DNA of 64,000 bases from contig AP031355.1 in NCBI GenBank assembly GCA_037833965.1, forward strand, positions 14,781,501 through 14,845,500, written 5' to 3'. The notes under the pieces were generated by a model that was given only the letters and a program-made list of their open reading frames with translations, made no database searches and was not told where the DNA came from. The translations under genes were made by a program, and so were the position numbers. Shown here one piece after another: positions 11,184 to 21,789 of the stretch; within the stretch, counting starts at the first letter, position 1, and every line of letters starts with the position of its first letter. The DNA comes from Marchantia polymorpha subsp. ruderalis (lineage: Eukaryota > Streptophyta > Marchantiopsida > Marchantiales > Marchantiaceae).

Positions 11184-12170
11184 GTAAGTTTACCTTGACT
11201 TGATATTCCATGTTCCTTAGTGTCGTGAAGGGTGCCGACACGAAAGCTGGGATTGAGTGAGTATATCAATCCTCGGCATTTATATTGCATCATAAGAACG
11301 TCATTATCACATCAGAATAATAATTCATTATACATCAACAAAACTACCACATTTTTTGAAGTTTTTTTCTCTTCCACAATCCATCTAAATTGTAAATATG
11401 ATACTTTTTTACTCCCAGTTTTTCTCCAAATCATATGATAATTATCTGAATTAGAATAAAATCAGATAGTATTGATGATTATTAAAATACGTACTTCAAA
11501 ATTATTCTTGCAAATGATAATTATAAAGATTTCAATTTGTTAATGAAATTATTTAATTTTATTCAATAAATGTTTCAAACTATCATTTTTAAAACATTCA
11601 AAAAATTTCAAAAAAACTTTATAAAATCAAAAAAATTTACATTCGACTTAATTCTTTATATTCAATAAAAAATTTCTTTCAAATAGTTCCTTCATACCTA
11701 GAAAAATAACAAAGTAATACTTTATGCTGTAATTCAAATTCTGAAATACATTTTGTAGAAAATAAGACGAATTGTAGAGGATTAAATCTCCTTTTAACAT
11801 CTTCTGCCTAAACCTAAAAGAGATGTGTATCTACAATAAAAAAACAAAAATATTATGAAAATAGATATTGAAGATGTTGATAGTGAAGGAGGACAGAAGT
11901 GTTTTAGTTGTCATCCATTACAATATTTATATACCTATTCTTTCACATGACATCCACAAAGCTGTCAATCTGTGTGCAAATTTGACACGATACATATGTG
12001 AAATAATTGAAATGATTGTGAAGCAATTGTGAAATTGGGATCTTCTGTTTCGAAGATTGTAACTCTGATTACTTAACTGATGACTTCTAAACATTTATCT
12101 TTAAAAAAAACCTCGTCTATTGCATAACAATGTAGACATGGATTCGTTTAACGCAGGCGTTACTAGCAGG
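11184..12170. other. AT-rich intergenic DNA, no gene seen
   Basis: No coding motif or structured repeat was recognised. Composition changes sharply to GC-rich at about 12150, marking the start of the Roco gene's 5' flank. Confidence 0.6.
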
Positions 12171-12731
12171 CGCGCTTCCTACAGTCGATTCGATTCAGCG
12201 GGAGGAACTTCCAAGTAAGAAGGACGATGAAGTCTGGTACCTTCCAAACACGATTGTGGTGGTGATCGAAAGTCTTCTGTGGGCCAAGTCCAGACGTCAG
12301 GAACCCGGACAGCAGGAGTCTCCGCGTGGCTTGAGCTTCGTGGCTCGGATGGAGAAATCTCTGAGGTGAACTGTGTCTGGCTTGAATCCAGTATGTTTAT
12401 ACATAGGGCGTGTTTATGGACGTACTCGAAGGACTCCGAGAGCTCGTCGCTCTTGACAGCGACCTTCGGTTGGAGCGTCGACTGGGCAGGTCTATCGAGG
12501 AATTCATGCTTCCCGTTTGTTGTACCAGACGTGCACGGGATTGTTATTTCTGGCCCGTGCTGGCCACAGGTGTAGAGATTCAGATGTGCAGTCCGTCGTT
12601 CGCCCACCTTGGTACAGGTTCGCAGCCCATGACATCTGCCGTGCCGGTTCATTCGATCGATGGCCAAGCTTCAGGATCGCCAGCTCGGTGGTGAGGCTCT
12701 AGCTGCATAGCTGTCCTCTCTCTCTTCAAGG
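12171..12731 (+). promoter_or_regulatory. GC-richer 5' flank of the Roco gene
   Basis: The composition matches the downstream gene rather than the AT-rich DNA to the left. Open frames exist on both strands (for example 12410-12694, plus) but none is in frame with the Roco start or shows a recognisable domain, so this is probably promoter and 5' UTR. A pyrimidine-rich CTCTCTCTCTTC run sits just before the ATG at 12732. Confidence 0.4.
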
Positions 12732-15700
12732 ATGGATTTCGAGGAGAAAAGTGCCGCCAGTATCAGGAAGAAGCTGTCTGATCTGGCGAGAACCGAGAAG
12801 GGCACTTCGGACCACGATCGACATTACAACTCGCTTTGGGATGAGATCGGAAGCACACAGTGCCTTCAGTTGCGGGGCCAGTACGATGTGGAGCAGGGAT
12901 GCTGGAACCAGAGTCTGAGCGACGATGAGGCGAAGGCTCTGGTGGAAGTGCTGCAGGAGGCCGACTTGAGTCGGCTGGCGAAGCTGGACCTGTCTGAGAA
13001 CCTGCTCGACGAGCGAACGATCGTGGCCGTGTTCAGAGTTCTGGAGTCGGGACGCTGTGGCAGCTTGACGCACTTGGATTTGTCCATAACTTCTTACGAT
13101 GTGGAAGTGGAAATGGAATGCAGTAAGGCCATCGCGGCAGCCTTGAGGTCCGGGCATCTGAGCGGGCTTCGGCAGCTATCGTTGCCCCCGTGTCACGTGC
13201 CCACCATCGCCGAAGCTTTGCGCTGCGGAGCAGTATCGAACCTCGACCATGTGGACCTGGAGGGCAGCAGGGAGCTGGAGCAGAGAAGTCATGAGATGAG
13301 GGAAGTTCTGGATGCGGGGCTGCTCTCGCGAGTTGTCCATCTCAGCCTCCGGAATTGCTGTTTAGAAGCAGACGCCGTGGCGGTTCTCGCGCGCGCTATG
13401 GAATCGAATCCAGGGTCCAAATTGAAGCACTTAGATTTGTCCTGGAATCCTCTTCGACACGGCGGGAGCGTAGCGATTGCAGGGCTGTGGAGTTCCGGTC
13501 ACCTGTCGAATCTGGAGTACCTATCGCTGTGCAAGTGCGAGATCCTCGACGGCGGGATGAGAGTGATCTCCGAGGCCATGTCGGGAAGGGCGTCCGTGCT
13601 CAAGTTCCTGAATGTGGAGGAGAACAAAATCGGAGACGCCGGAATGGCAGAGTTGTTGAAGGCGCTGCGCTCGGGGCATCTACCCCGGCTGGAAGCGCTG
13701 ATCATCCGATTCAACTGGATTCAGGAAGAGGGAATGCTGGCCTTGGCGAATTTCCTGGAGGAGGGCCGGTGCTCCGCAAGTCTCAAGGAGCTGCACCTGT
13801 TCGAAGTGAATGTGTCGGAACGAAGCGCCCGAGCCTTCGTCTCGGCCTACTCGAGCAACGAGGCTCTGACCTTACAGCTGAAGACTTTTCCGTGGCCCAA
13901 CACTTCCTTCGCAACCAACGCCGAGAAATTCCGCAAGCGTAATGTGGCCTTCACTTCTGCCAGACACAACTTGAAGGACGAGAAGGACGTGCCAGCAACC
14001 ACCGGCAAGGCGTTCCTGTGCGGATTTCAGAAGGTTGGGAAAACAACCCTTCGACGAACTCTGCAGCAGAGCAAAGTTGGCGCTATGTGCAGACCCATGA
14101 GATCGAGCTGGACTGTGGGTGGCAGCAGGACAGCAGAACCTCGGACCCGAGGTATCGAAGTTACTCACATCGTCAAGAAGGGCCGGCGAGGCAAACCGGA
14201 CGTGGTGCTCGCCATCTGGGATTTGGCGGGCCAAGCCGAGTACCGAGTGCTGCACAGCGCCTTCTGCCTGGCGGAGGGCAAGGCGACCATCTTCGTCATT
14301 GTGTGCAACGCCACTTACGAGCCAGGCCACTCGGAGACGGAACTCCTGTTCTGGTTGAGGTTCGTCGCTTCCAGCTGCGAGCCAGGGATCAAACGCCATG
14401 TCTTGGTGGTGCTGAACTGCTTCGGTGGACGGGAATGTTCGGAGCTGGTCATGTGGGTGGACTTGCTCATGAAGCAGAAAGACACATTCCAGGATTTATT
14501 GCACATCCGTGCCACTCCTTTCGTTCTGGATGCTCGAAAGCGTGCGTCGGTGGGTGAGTTGAAGAGGCATTTGATCGCTCTGTGCCGAGAGTTATTGCAA
14601 GGCCAGTTCATGCCAGGGATCTGTCAGAAATTTCCTAAACTTCTGAACAAGAGGAAAGCAAATCCGGATTTTCGAAAGTTTCCTGTTCTCACGCTGGAAA
14701 ACTTCCTACTCCAATTCCGCGCCAAACACCAGAATGAGATGAACCTGATGGCCGCCTTGGAATTCCTTCACGAAGCGGGAAGCGTTGTCTTATTCAAGCA
14801 GGATAGGCTGAGGATGTCCGATCCGGACATCGCAATTGCAGGTCTTGTCGTTCTGGATCCCAATTGGTTTTGTCAACGAGTTGTGGGAGAGCTGCTACTC
14901 CCTGACAGTATTCGGCAGGAGGAGCGGTCCTCAGTGGGATTCAAAGTCGACGAAGACGGGTCGATCTCGCTCAAGAGATTGCACTTGTTTCTACAGCAAA
15001 ATTTAGGCACTGAGCCCGAGTCATGGGTGGTGACCATGCTGATGTGTCTGGGGCTCTGCTACAGGGGTGGAGTTCATAACGACAGAGTCCTGGTGCCTGC
15101 ACTGATCAAGACAGATGACATGGATCGGTGGGAGAAATGCGGAGTCAGGGAGGCAGCTGCACGTCAGTGGGTCATGGGCCGCTCCCTGACCTTGAAGGAC
15201 AGCGCAAAGACTGCTCTTCCGGCCGCTTTGTTCCGACAGTTGCAAGTTTCTCTGGCGCGGGAGGCAGAGTGTGAGTCCTACACGGCGTCCAAGAGTTCCT
15301 CAAACTTCAACTTTCGGAAAATGAGCGTGCTCCTGCAGTTCGATGTCAGCGAGAAAGATCCAGAAGAAAGAATCGATATTCTCGTCAAACCTTTGGGGTT
15401 GATGGACGACGATCCTGCCAGCGTTCGGAAGCAGCAGCTAAATGTGATCGAGGATATCATGGATAAGTTGGAGCCCATTGGCATTTTCTGCTGTCCAGGA
15501 GTACAGTTCCACCGAAAGGTGATACTGCCGTGGAGTACAGCGACATCTACGCCGTCTATGAAAGATAGAATTTTAAAACCCGTAGATTTTTTCATCAAGA
15601 AGGTAGAGGAAGAAGGTCTGGGATCATGCAGCAACTGGTGTGTCGATGGGCAATACGTACGCTATGATGACTTGCTGTCGGCCGAAGACTTGGATGGGTT

Positions 15701-16658
15701 AGAAAAGACCATTGGCAGGCGGTGTAAGGGTCTCGAAGAAGGCGTTCGTGAGCTGGGGATCGATGTTGATGACACCGACCTCAATGAACTTAGTCGAGCA
15801 GTTCCCCCTGAGGAGCTTCCACTCAGCCCGGAGAGTAGCTGCATCGTGAGAGAAATTCGAAGACAGGGTTCTCTCACCAGGAGTGAGGTTCGGTTGCAGG
15901 GAAAACTCATCCGAAACCACTTGGACACGAGGGTGGCAGAGCTTCAACATAGTATCAAATTCATCTTCGACAAGCAAAATCAAATTCTGAGGAAGTTGCA
16001 CGCCTTCCACAGCTACTCTGTGGCAGAGAAGGAGAGCAGCTTGCCAAGATTTTTGTATCTCAAGAAAGCCTCTGCTTCTGGATCCTGGATTACAGTCAAG
16101 GAAGCATTTGGGTCTACCTTTCACGTGCACCTGCTTTGTGAAGCACGGTCCGAGAATGGCTACTTGCACGAAGTCGAAGGACAAGAAGGTGTGCAGATAA
16201 CCAATCCAAAGAAGTGGGTGCGCAAGCTTCAGCCTTTGTTGGAATGGTCCCTGGCAGTCGCCATCGTTGTAGCAAGAGTTGTAGGAGCTACGGCGTTGCC
16301 TGGACTGGGATTGCTTCTCCCAAATTTACCCTACTCGGAAGGCGCAAACTTAGCTCTTGTCGTAGAGTCTGTTGCTACTCTCGGAGAAAGCGCCCTCAGG
16401 AGTGGGAACCACCAAATTGATGCTCCTGGATCATCAGCGCAACATCCAATCAATCTGAAGGACAGAGCAGAGGCGGCAGAGACACTGAGAGAATTCATCG
16501 AGGCAGTTGGACGTGCTGAGTTTTGGCGGAAAATAGGCCTTAGGAAAGCAGCACTGAGGGACAAAGATGGTACACTTGCGAAGTGTGCTTGGATTTGTGA
16601 GAAATGCTACAGCTCCTATAAAAAGAATGGGACCTTAGTAGCTGATATTACCCCTTGA
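12732..16658 (+). CDS. LRR-Roc-COR (Roco) GTPase, single-exon, 1308 aa
   Basis: Roco proteins are large signalling GTPases whose Ras-like Roc domain is coupled to a COR dimerisation module. Residues ~75-380 form ribonuclease-inhibitor-type leucine-rich repeats (LKHLDLSWNPL at ~231, LEYLSLCKCEI at ~261, LKFLNVEENKIGDAGM at ~290). Roc follows: P-loop GFQKVGKTT (431-439), switch-II WDLAGQAEYR (496-505). The expected NKxD/TKxD guanine-specificity motif reads LNCFGGRE (561-568), so the G4 site is atypical. COR spans ~655-930 (LDPNWFCQRVVGELLLP at ~708). The C-terminal third has no domain I can name: a likely helical stretch ~1050-1095, a hydrophobic segment ~1173-1200 and a CxxC at 1289-1292. No kinase domain is present. 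Plant TORNADO1 has a similar LRR-Roc-COR order, but orthology is not established. Start: the first ATG of a 3.9-kb uninterrupted frame. Confidence 0.92.
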   Translation: MDFEEKSAASIRKKLSDLARTEKGTSDHDRHYNSLWDEIGSTQCLQLRGQYDVEQGCWNQSLSDDEAKALVEVLQEADLSRLAKLDLSENLLDERTIVAVFRVLESGRCGSLTHLDLSITSYDVEVEMECSKAIAAALRSGHLSGLRQLSLPPCHVPTIAEALRCGAVSNLDHVDLEGSRELEQRSHEMREVLDAGLLSRVVHLSLRNCCLEADAVAVLARAMESNPGSKLKHLDLSWNPLRHGGSVAIAGLWSSGHLSNLEYLSLCKCEILDGGMRVISEAMSGRASVLKFLNVEENKIGDAGMAELLKALRSGHLPRLEALIIRFNWIQEEGMLALANFLEEGRCSASLKELHLFEVNVSERSARAFVSAYSSNEALTLQLKTFPWPNTSFATNAEKFRKRNVAFTSARHNLKDEKDVPATTGKAFLCGFQKVGKTTLRRTLQQSKVGAMCRPMRSSWTVGGSRTAEPRTRGIEVTHIVKKGRRGKPDVVLAIWDLAGQAEYRVLHSAFCLAEGKATIFVIVCNATYEPGHSETELLFWLRFVASSCEPGIKRHVLVVLNCFGGRECSELVMWVDLLMKQKDTFQDLLHIRATPFVLDARKRASVGELKRHLIALCRELLQGQFMPGICQKFPKLLNKRKANPDFRKFPVLTLENFLLQFRAKHQNEMNLMAALEFLHEAGSVVLFKQDRLRMSDPDIAIAGLVVLDPNWFCQRVVGELLLPDSIRQEERSSVGFKVDEDGSISLKRLHLFLQQNLGTEPESWVVTMLMCLGLCYRGGVHNDRVLVPALIKTDDMDRWEKCGVREAAARQWVMGRSLTLKDSAKTALPAALFRQLQVSLAREAECESYTASKSSSNFNFRKMSVLLQFDVSEKDPEERIDILVKPLGLMDDDPASVRKQQLNVIEDIMDKLEPIGIFCCPGVQFHRKVILPWSTATSTPSMKDRILKPVDFFIKKVEEEGLGSCSNWCVDGQYVRYDDLLSAEDLDGLEKTIGRRCKGLEEGVRELGIDVDDTDLNELSRAVPPEELPLSPESSCIVREIRRQGSLTRSEVRLQGKLIRNHLDTRVAELQHSIKFIFDKQNQILRKLHAFHSYSVAEKESSLPRFLYLKKASASGSWITVKEAFGSTFHVHLLCEARSENGYLHEVEGQEGVQITNPKKWVRKLQPLLEWSLAVAIVVARVVGATALPGLGLLLPNLPYSEGANLALVVESVATLGESALRSGNHQIDAPGSSAQHPINLKDRAEAAETLREFIEAVGRAEFWRKIGLRKAALRDKDGTLAKCAWICEKCYSSYKKNGTLVADITP

Positions 16659-19600
16659 CTGCAAGTCCAGAACAGCCACCTGCTTCAGGTTTCAAAAATT
16701 GAAAGGACGAGAAAGCTGTTGCAAGCGGAGGACGCATCCACCATCCTTGTCTCAACTATTTACACCTTGGGAACCCTCATCTTGGATGAATCAAGCGACG
16801 TAGTTACGCCGTGTCTGTCTCATCAAGGTACTTACTACATAGAAGAATTGCAGCGTCTGGTTCGCCGGTCAGTAAATTTGTTTCTGGGTGTCATTTTGTA
16901 TCAAGTTCATTGTACTTACCTGTTTTCCATAGATATGAAAAGTGCGTTGATCTTAAACTGACGCTGTTCGAAATTTTATGCATTACAAGGTGTTTTGTTT
17001 TCTTATTTGAAAGTGCATGTCAAGTCATACCTGCTACCTCGGCTCAGCAGGTTAGGAATCACTTTGGGCACTCGTTACATCAGTTCTTCATACCGCTTGT
17101 TCAAAGCTTGTCAGGGTATATACTTTATCGCCCACTTACAGCTGTTCTTACAATTAGGAAACTCAGTAACTTTTAAATTTCTATGACTGCCTATCTCAGA
17201 AAATTGCTTAATGTAGAGTTTATGTGATTTTTCTTTAGGTTTGACGTACATGGTGTTCGTGATCGAGGGCTACAGTTAATGGATCGATCTAGCTAGGCTT
17301 CTGCTCTTCTCGACATAGAATCAAGAGATTCATCAATATTTTAACATCTCAGCCTGATACTCTGTGCCTCTTGATACTATGCAATTTTTAATTTTCCACA
17401 GATATAGTTTCTTTCTCTACATGACGACGCCGTCCCAAGAGTAAGTCATGTCACACGTGCAGAAAACATCCAGAGGTATACCCTACCCCCTATCCCTTTA
17501 AGTTATAGTTGAAACCTTATTCACCTCTTGAACATATAATCCAGACAGCCATGCTTCGAAGTATCATGATTCAAAACTCGTCACTTGAGGCTACTGAAAG
17601 ATGAAGACTCTTAATCATCAAAGTTTCCTCTTGAATATTGTGTTTCTTAACCTTACAGTAAAACAAATGTTAGAATTGGTCTTTTATGTACACTAGGTGA
17701 TTGTTTGACGATTCCAAGCTTGTGGTTATCTCCTAACGTGTCGAATCTGTGTTGATTAATCAGGTTATTTTTATTTCTACATAGGGAATCACACATGCAG
17801 ATTCGAAAAAAACAATTCTAGATTGGAAGTGGAGCAGGTCAACTTGAAACATGTAACATCTTAAGCCTGGAAATGCTTGCAGTCTATCTGGTTCACATCT
17901 TTTAAATAGTTTTTTAGGTTTAAGTTCAGATTTTATTTATTTACAGATTCTCTTTCAGGGACTGATGTCATTTTCACTAGAAAAACTATTAGGTCAAATT
18001 AATTATCGTAGTAGGTCTCAGCCAGATTAAAAAGAAATTGATATTTATCTATATTTACAAGAATATGAAGAGTTTGGAGAACTCTCAAGATTGACTTTTA
18101 TATCAGCCGGAGCAAAGTTTTGCTGTCCAGTTGTAAGAGGCAAACTACAAATTACAAATATTTGAAAAATTATTATATGTGAAGTGTGCAGGTAACAAAA
18201 TTGGAAGTTCATTTTTATTTTTTTTAATATTTCCATATTTTTATTATGGTAACTCTAGGGGTGTTTATAACAATTTTAAGTGCAAACCTCGCAACAATCA
18301 ACAGAAATACTTTGAGTGGTTGGTTGTCGCCAAACTTGAAAACTCCTAAATTGACATCTTAGTTTGGGTCAGCAAACAATCTTTGTAGATATCCATGCTG
18401 AAATCCATGGATCTCCACATGAAAAGTGCCTTCACTAAAATCTGTCCACAGTTGTTCAATGGCAATTGCTTGGATTTTGACACATCACACCAAGTGTCCA
18501 CCTTAGAGAATTACAGGTCTTCCTACTTGTAATAAGTGAAAGTACCTCGTTTGAAATATGTCGAAAGTTGCCCTACTCCCACCGCTGGGATTTGACACCT
18601 CCTTCCAAGACACGTTTCCCAGCCTTTATTGCATGGTGAACCTTTTTTTAAGCAGTTTCCTCGGTGCTAATCGCTGTAATTTGACGCATCACCCTAAGTA
18701 GGCCTTTGGCTAGATCAACCCCGACTTGTATGCTCTCCGGTTCACGATATACAGGAGGTGATGGAACTGCAAGACAAAAAGTGATCAATAGCATGTAAAC
18801 TTTATTCGTAGTGTTAAAGTTTTTAAAGTCAGTTTTACACTAAGCGAGATATAGAATGGACAAAGAAAACATCAAATTGAGATAAATATTTTTAAGAATA
18901 GTAAAAAAAAACATACGTACACCTTTCGTGTGTGACCGTCACCCTGGGGTTTTGCGGTTCCCCGCCCAATTCGAAACTGGACGGCATTTTCGTCTAGGAA
19001 TTCTTGTGACTCACTCTCGGATTGGCGACAGTCGTATCAGGCTAGCTCGAGGCGGCTGATGACTTACGATTGCCGGGGCATTTGCATTTGTATGGGCCAG
19101 GGCTTTTACTGTCCTCGCGGCTTTGAGAGAATTGGCGGGGTTTCGAATTTTGCTTGGTTTCCTTCTTTCTCCTAGTGCTCGATGTCAGCCTTGCTCTTCG
19201 TTTCCTCCCCGTTCCTTCCCAGCATTGAACCTTTTTCTCGTCCGTCTGGTCTATCCTAACGATGGATTTATTCCTCTTTGTGTAAATTGTTTCCGATGCT
19301 TTTGTCTGGTTATGGTAGTTTAGATTCACCCTTTCTTGAAATCGAAAGGAGAATTGGACATTGTGAAGACAGCTTTGATCATATTTTACTGGGACACGCC
19401 ATCGATTGTTACAAATTAGCTACATTTCTCGAAGACAACCGGGAGTAAGGAGAATCTTTTGCCGATTTCTTCCCTGCTCCAACTCGGCTTCACTTGCAAC
19501 TCCCAGCACGACTTACGCTTCACCTGAACACTACCTCCTATTACCTGCAGTGGCTTTCGGGATCGTCTACCCGGAAGGGTTTCAGGAAAGCGCAATAGTC

Positions 19601-19896
19601 CCGACCCTGTCATAAGACTTGTATGTTTCCCATTATCCACTTTCTCAGATCCGTGTGCCCATGTCTACAATCAAATCAGTGTCGATGAATTGCTGCAGTA
19701 AGTGGTGATGGGTGACTTCCTGCAATTTAAGCTTAAGAAAATATACGATCTAGGCAGGCGGGAGTGTGAGGGAAAGTGAGCGCGGTGGAGTTCGACGATG
19801 AGGAGTGTGCAGGTTTACTGGAAAAACGGCACTCGCTGAGTTGTGGGTGGAGAAGGCGTTTGCTTCTTGAGCCGTGTACTAAATTTTGTTTCAAAC
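16659..19896. other. 3' flank of the Roco gene and intergenic DNA
   Basis: Only short frames are present. The GC-richer composition fades out by ~17200. A second GC-richer stretch at 18940-19860 has frames on both strands with no recognisable motif; it lies just upstream of the CDC14-like exon and may be its old promoter or 5' UTR. No RNA gene or clear repeat was seen. Confidence 0.5.
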
Positions 19897-20043
19897 ATGG
19901 TTACAGGGGAGAAAGGACATGTTGATTTGAGCGAAGTGATTGGGAACCGATTGTACTTTGCGCCTCTGCATTGGACGGAAGATTCTGTGGTCCTGTCTGC
20001 CCTCCCGCGGGCTGGCACTGCATTCTGCATCGACAATGAGCTG
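19897..20043 (+). pseudogene. Orphan first exon resembling CDC14 dual-specificity phosphatase
   Basis: Starting at the ATG at 19897, 49 codons end in frame at a possible donor (GTCTGT at 20044). DLSEVIGNRLYFAPLHW and FCIDNELV match the extreme N-terminal region of CDC14 phosphatases, where a [D/N]RLYFA motif is followed by an F[S/C]IDNELVY motif just before the DFGPLN segment. CDC14 counteracts CDK phosphorylation late in the cell cycle and is kept in some early land plants. The next expected segment (YxxFxxDFGPLN) and the catalytic HCxxGxGR region were not found downstream on this strand, so this is a fragment, or a gene with a long unread intron. Confidence 0.55.
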
Positions 20044-21208
20044 GTCTGTAATATAATTCCATATTCCAATTTTGCGAACCCAAGTTGAAACTGGCTTGCA
20101 ATTTTCTACTGAATGAACGTATTTCACCGTCTGGACCTTACGGTGAAATACACGGGACCTTACACGACTGTTGTGTGACGGCCTAGCGTTGTGAAGAGAC
20201 TTGGCTGGCCTTCTATCATAGCGATACCCTTCCTCATGGCAAGGTCCTTCATCATTTATGATTGCAATCACCTGCGAAATATCACCTTCCGTGCAGATCT
20301 TCAACTTGTCTGCAATCGCATCCTACGACACCTCTCACTACACGCAAGTCACAGAGAACTTCAATTGCCAATTGTGCACATTGACACAACCACGGAATTG
20401 AATCAGAAAGCTCTGTACCTCGTTCTAACATGAGCAGGAAGTGGACATTTTGAAACCTTATGCCAATCTCTGTACCTCACCCACCTATTTTCAAGTATTC
20501 CCTTTTTCAATAGAATTGTACATTCCTTACCTACTACAGTCTCAAAATACACAAGGAGACGAGTGAATTCTGAGCTTTCCATGCTGAATGCTGACGTGTG
20601 AGCTTCCGCTGATCACGTGTCGTTATTCTCAGGTGGGAGCCTCTACTGAATGGAGCATATCGTGAAAAACGACACGTGATCCAGCGGTATATTGGTGACT
20701 TACTATGTAAGAAAGCAAAGCAACCTGATAAATCAACGAAACACGACATGTGAGAATGCCATGTCATGCAAGGAGATGCCTCGAACTGTGCGAAAAACTT
20801 CACTTTGTCTAATCTATATATAAACTGATCAATCTGAGTGAATCAATTGTTGATTTCACCAAACCATTGTGAATTGCCAGGGGCGAAGGTTTGAGCCGTG
20901 AACAATGCACACGAAATGATTGCCACATGTGAGAAGTAAGAAGAAGTGAAAATGAGAGGAAACTTTGACGTTTCAGTGTCTTCAGCGAACTCAACAACCC
21001 TGCGAAGTTATACGGAGCTAAGTGAGGAGTTCTGATTCAGAACATTTTCAATCACGGCTTACCACATAAGATGTCCAAGTACTGTACTGAGAAAAAATTA
21101 AATATATGCCTTTTGACTAAAAAGGGTATGGAAAAAAATGTGGCTGTCCAATTTAATTCATGTACAAATATATTGGAAACATAGAATTGAAACCACAAGG
21201 GGGAGACT
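20044..21208. other. Intergenic DNA after the CDC14-like exon
   Basis: No continuing exon was recognised. A hairpin lies at 20121-20149 (10-bp perfect arms ATTTCACCGT / ACGGTGAAAT, 9-nt loop). The frame at 20191-20433 has no known motif. Confidence 0.45.
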
Positions 21209-21228
21209 CGTAAATTTCCGAATTTACG
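21209..21228. repeat. Short perfect hairpin
   Basis: CGTAAATT and AATTTACG are perfect complements around a 4-base loop. It sits just after a purine run (AAGGGGGAGA) and just before the left arm of the inverted-repeat element at 21246, so it may belong to the same mobile sequence. Confidence 0.5.
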
Positions 21229-21245
21229 AGGAAGACTCTACAAGC

Positions 21246-21774
21246 GAGAAATTTACTTGATGGGACCCCATCAGACCGCTGAATGCTTGATGGGACCCAT
21301 ATGTTCCATTTTACCCCATGGACCCCTCCCACGGGTCACTGTCAGTTATATTCTTGTAACTGCTTTGTTTCCACTTCAATGAATAAAAGAAATTCTTCCC
21401 GAAGTTAAGTTAGTCAGATTTCCCATGGCTCCCCATTTTCATCATGCAATAACCCAATTTCTCACGTCCCAGAATGATTTTACAGATATAATTTATGGGC
21501 GTAATCTACTTACTCCTTACTTTTTTTCCTAAAACTCTTGCCCGAAGTCACGTAGCTTGCGTATTTTGGTCAGTGAAGTGCCAGCAGGGGAGAAGTCACT
21601 TTTCAACATAGAGCCGCGGTGCTTTTTCTAACCCGGAGTCAAAGCAATTACAAGAACTCGTAGTAGAACATCGATGACAGTGGACTCAACTTTCGTCGGA
21701 AGGATACCATCGGGTAAAATAGAACGAATTGGATCCATCGAGACTTCGGATGGGGTCTATCAAGTAATTTTCTC
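21246..21774. mobile_element. Small inverted-repeat element (MITE-like)
   Basis: The left arm at 21246-21271 and the reverse complement of 21750-21774 share GAGAAAWTTACTTGATRG then ACCCCAT with two mismatches and one gap, giving ~25-bp inverted termini ~530 bp apart. There is no coding capacity inside. The same arm sequence recurs at 26891-26916, and a partial copy lies at ~21284-21300, so it is a dispersed repeat. No target-site duplication could be fixed by eye, which keeps the class open. Confidence 0.45.
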
Positions 21775-21789
21775 CTCTGCAAGCCTTAA

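Noticed and set aside
13872-14399. Several 100-195-codon frames overlapping the Roco gene on both strands
   Set aside because: They are shadows of a long, motif-bearing frame; none has its own domain.
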